NCBI RefSeq assembly: GCF_000739635.1
Contig: NZ_BATQ01000133.1
Location: 1 to 64,000 of the forward strand
Source: Verrucomicrobium sp. BvORR034
GTDB taxonomy: Bacteria; Verrucomicrobiota; Verrucomicrobiia; Verrucomicrobiales; Verrucomicrobiaceae
Direction: 5' to 3'
DNA length: 64,000 nt
The notes below the pieces were generated by a model. It saw only the letters and a program-made list of their open reading frames with translations. It was not told the DNA's origin and made no database searches. Made by a program: the position numbers and the translations under genes. Positions 62,456 through 64,000 of this stretch are shown piece by piece (the stretch's first letter is position 1; each line of letters starts with the position of its first letter).

Positions 62456-64000
62456 CTACCCCGTCGTCCGCAACCCGGACGCAATCGCATTGATCGAAAT
62501 CAGCAAGTCCGGAATCATGGCCTCCGCGGCGGCGGTGTCCCCGGCCGCTGTGAGCCCACGCCATTCCTTCAGCAAGGCGACCTGCTGGTGGTGCAGCACC
62601 TTGAGCGGCTCCTCGCGTACCTGGAGCGTGCGGGCCATGCGGGGCCGTCGGGAGCCAAATCCGCCACCATGCAAAATGTTCGCCAGATGATCGCGGGTGC
62701 GATGAAACTCGGCGATGATCTGGTCCATGAACCGCGTCCGGATGGCCTCATCCGCAACCAGTGAGCCATAGGCCAGCATGATCTCTTCATTCGCGCTGAC
62801 GATGGAACCGTCCATGTTAGTCAGGACGTAACGCAGGAAACTGGATTCCGAGATGCTGTCTGCCAGGGCCGAGTAATCCTCTGGAGCCTCCACCTTGAGC
62901 CGCTCAAAGGCGGAGCCGACCCCGAACCAGCCCGGCAGATAGAAGCGGGACTGCGTCCAGGAGAAAACCCAGGGAATGGCACGAAGATCCTCCAGACTGG
63001 CACGCCCAGTGCGACGCGAGGGGCGCGAACCAATGCGGGAGTTCTCCAGCGCATCAATGGGGGTCGCCTCACGGTAGAAGGTGATAAAGTCCGGCGCATG
63101 CAGAAGGCCGCGGTAGGCCTCCATGCTCCAGCCTGCGATCCGGTCCAGAATCTCGCGGCAGGGATCCGCCGGCTTGGGCGCATGGCGATGCTTGGCCGTC
63201 GCCGCAGATACAGATGCGGTGAGGGTCTCCACCTGATAGGTGGCAGAGCCGAGATGGGAGTATTTTTGAGCAATGGTCTCCCCCTGCTCCGTCATGCGGA
63301 ACGAACCACCGAGTGATCCATGAGGCAGCGCCTCCATGAACCAATGCGTAGGACCAGCCCCGCGGCCCACCGTACCACCACGACCGTGGAAGAACACCGG
63401 ACGCACGCCGTGACGGCGCGTCACTTCAAACAAGGCCTCCTGAGCACGATGAAGGCCCCACTGGCTGGCAAAGATGCCGCAGTCCTTGTTGGAGTCTGAA
63501 TAGCCCAGCATCATCTGGAAGTCGGGCGTGTTGCTGCCGCCCTCCCCCATCAGGCTGATGCGAGTGACCGGGTGGGCGAGAAAATCATCCACCACAGAGG
63601 GCGCATGGGCGAGGTCGTCCATGGTCTCAAACAGGGGCACCACTGGCAGCGGGCTGCGCAGGCCCTGAGCGGTGAGCTCGATCAGGCCCGCCTCCCGCGC
63701 CAGCACATAGACCGTGAGCAGGTCATTCACCCCTCGGGTCATGGAAACAATCAACGAACCGAGACCTGCCCCACCGTAGCGGGCGCGGTACTCGGCCAGC
63801 ACGCGATAACACTCCAGCACCGCATCGGCCTCCGGTCCCGCCGAGAGCCCAGGGGAAAGAAACGGCCGGGGTGACGCGAGTTCATGGTCCAACAGCGTCC
63901 GTTTTTCCTCTTCCGACCAAGTGGGGAAACTGTTAGCATTGGGCACACCTGCCTTCACCAGGAGCTGCGTGAGTGCCTTGTCGTGGAAGGCAGAATTCTG
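62456..64000 (-). CDS. ppc: Phosphoenolpyruvate carboxylase, C-terminal part (runs off window)
   Basis: About 514 C-terminal residues of PEP carboxylase, which makes oxaloacetate from PEP and bicarbonate. Reading from the window edge: NSAFHDKALTQLLVKAGVPN, PLPVVPLFETMDDLAHAPSV, then the catalytic MMLGYSDSNKDCGIFASQWG and VFFHGRGGTVGRGAGPTHWF loop, and the allosteric/C-terminal end NAIASGLRTTG, a slight variant of the usual NTG ending. The frame is open to base 64000; the N-terminal half with the His138-type residue lies outside. Stop at 62456. Confidence 0.96.
   Translation of the reverse strand, partial: QNSAFHDKALTQLLVKAGVPNANSFPTWSEEEKRTLLDHELASPRPFLSPGLSAGPEADAVLECYRVLAEYRARYGGAGLGSLIVSMTRGVNDLLTVYVLAREAGLIELTAQGLRSPLPVVPLFETMDDLAHAPSVVDDFLAHPVTRISLMGEGGSNTPDFQMMLGYSDSNKDCGIFASQWGLHRAQEALFEVTRRHGVRPVFFHGRGGTVGRGAGPTHWFMEALPHGSLGGSFRMTEQGETIAQKYSHLGSATYQVETLTASVSAATAKHRHAPKPADPCREILDRIAGWSMEAYRGLLHAPDFITFYREATPIDALENSRIGSRPSRRTGRASLEDLRAIPWVFSWTQSRFYLPGWFGVGSAFERLKVEAPEDYSALADSISESSFLRYVLTNMDGSIVSANEEIMLAYGSLVADEAIRTRFMDQIIAEFHRTRDHLANILHGGGFGSRRPRMARTLQVREEPLKVLHHQQVALLKEWRGLTAAGDTAAAEAMIPDLLISINAIASGLRTTG

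Noticed and set aside
62083-62490. Minus-strand frame with repeated SASVRQCV units
   Set aside because: The repetition comes only from the 8-bp DNA tandem repeat and the frame has no other support.
1-64000. tRNA or rRNA genes
   Set aside because: Scanning intergenic regions by eye found no cloverleaf with a TTCRA-type T-loop and no rRNA-like sequence; a tRNAscan or Infernal run would be decisive.

Overview
The window is high-GC chromosomal DNA, most likely from a member of the Verrucomicrobiota (Verrucomicrobium/Prosthecobacter-like; inferred from gene content, with no rRNA gene present to confirm it). The main pointers are three copies of the PSCyt1/DUF1549/DUF1553 + DUF1501 gene pair typical of Planctomycetes and Verrucomicrobia, an ECF sigma factor followed by a FecR/LamG anti-sigma-like membrane protein, a TIGR03067-domain protein, and scattered heptanucleotide intergenic repeats.

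Layout. 1-3.2 kb: a degraded, lower-GC accessory patch. It holds the right part of an IS3 element with a textbook -1 frameshift site, a methyltransferase-like remnant, a glycosyltransferase with an in-frame stop, and a polysaccharide pyruvyl transferase. 3.3-9.6 kb: mostly metabolic genes on the minus strand (Nudix hydrolase, two secreted hypotheticals, M20 peptidase + dipeptide epimerase, FabD, glycerate kinase). 9.7-19.6 kb: the most unusual region. A PSCyt1 protein, a DUF1501 protein, a polyprenyl-phosphate sugar synthase-like GT2 and a 660-aa polytopic membrane protein form one tight minus-strand operon, with a second, distantly related 663-aa membrane protein transcribed divergently. 19.6-26.8 kb: radical SAM protein, sulfite-reductase flavoprotein (frameshifted), TPR protein, then a translationally coupled pair (GT4 fused to an all-alpha domain, and a GH130 phosphorylase). 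26.8-35.2 kb: MarR regulator with a palindromic operator, a TolC/MacA/MacB-type efflux system and its two-component system. 35.2-37.8 kb: MetX, DUF72 and DUF3820 proteins. 38-42 kb: six minus-strand genes from eboC-eboD through moaC-moaB to tfoX-like and yjbQ. 42-45 kb: Coa1-like protein, MFS exporter, GlxA-type regulator. 45-58.6 kb: two more DUF1501/PSCyt1 pairs with mdh and pyrF between them, then the ECF sigma factor and FecR/LamG protein divergent from the last pair. 58.6-64 kb: PfpI-like protein, glmM, EamA transporter, a repeat-bearing intergenic region with a 10-copy 8-bp tandem repeat, and the C-terminal part of ppc running off the end.

How genes work together: the efflux operon 28.2-35.2 kb looks like a self-contained pump with its own sensing; the sigma/FecR-LamG pair probably controls the adjacent secreted cytochrome/DUF1501 pair; the GT4-GH130 pair suggests synthesis and phosphorolysis of a mannose-type glycoside; the PSCyt1-DUF1501-GT2-membrane protein operon suggests that an envelope-sugar modification is co-expressed with the secreted pair. 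Two genes are broken by single-base indels in homopolymers (C7 at 21,538-21,544 and G5 at 15,588-15,592 read on the minus strand), which could be sequencing error. No CRISPR array, rRNA or tRNA was recognised.
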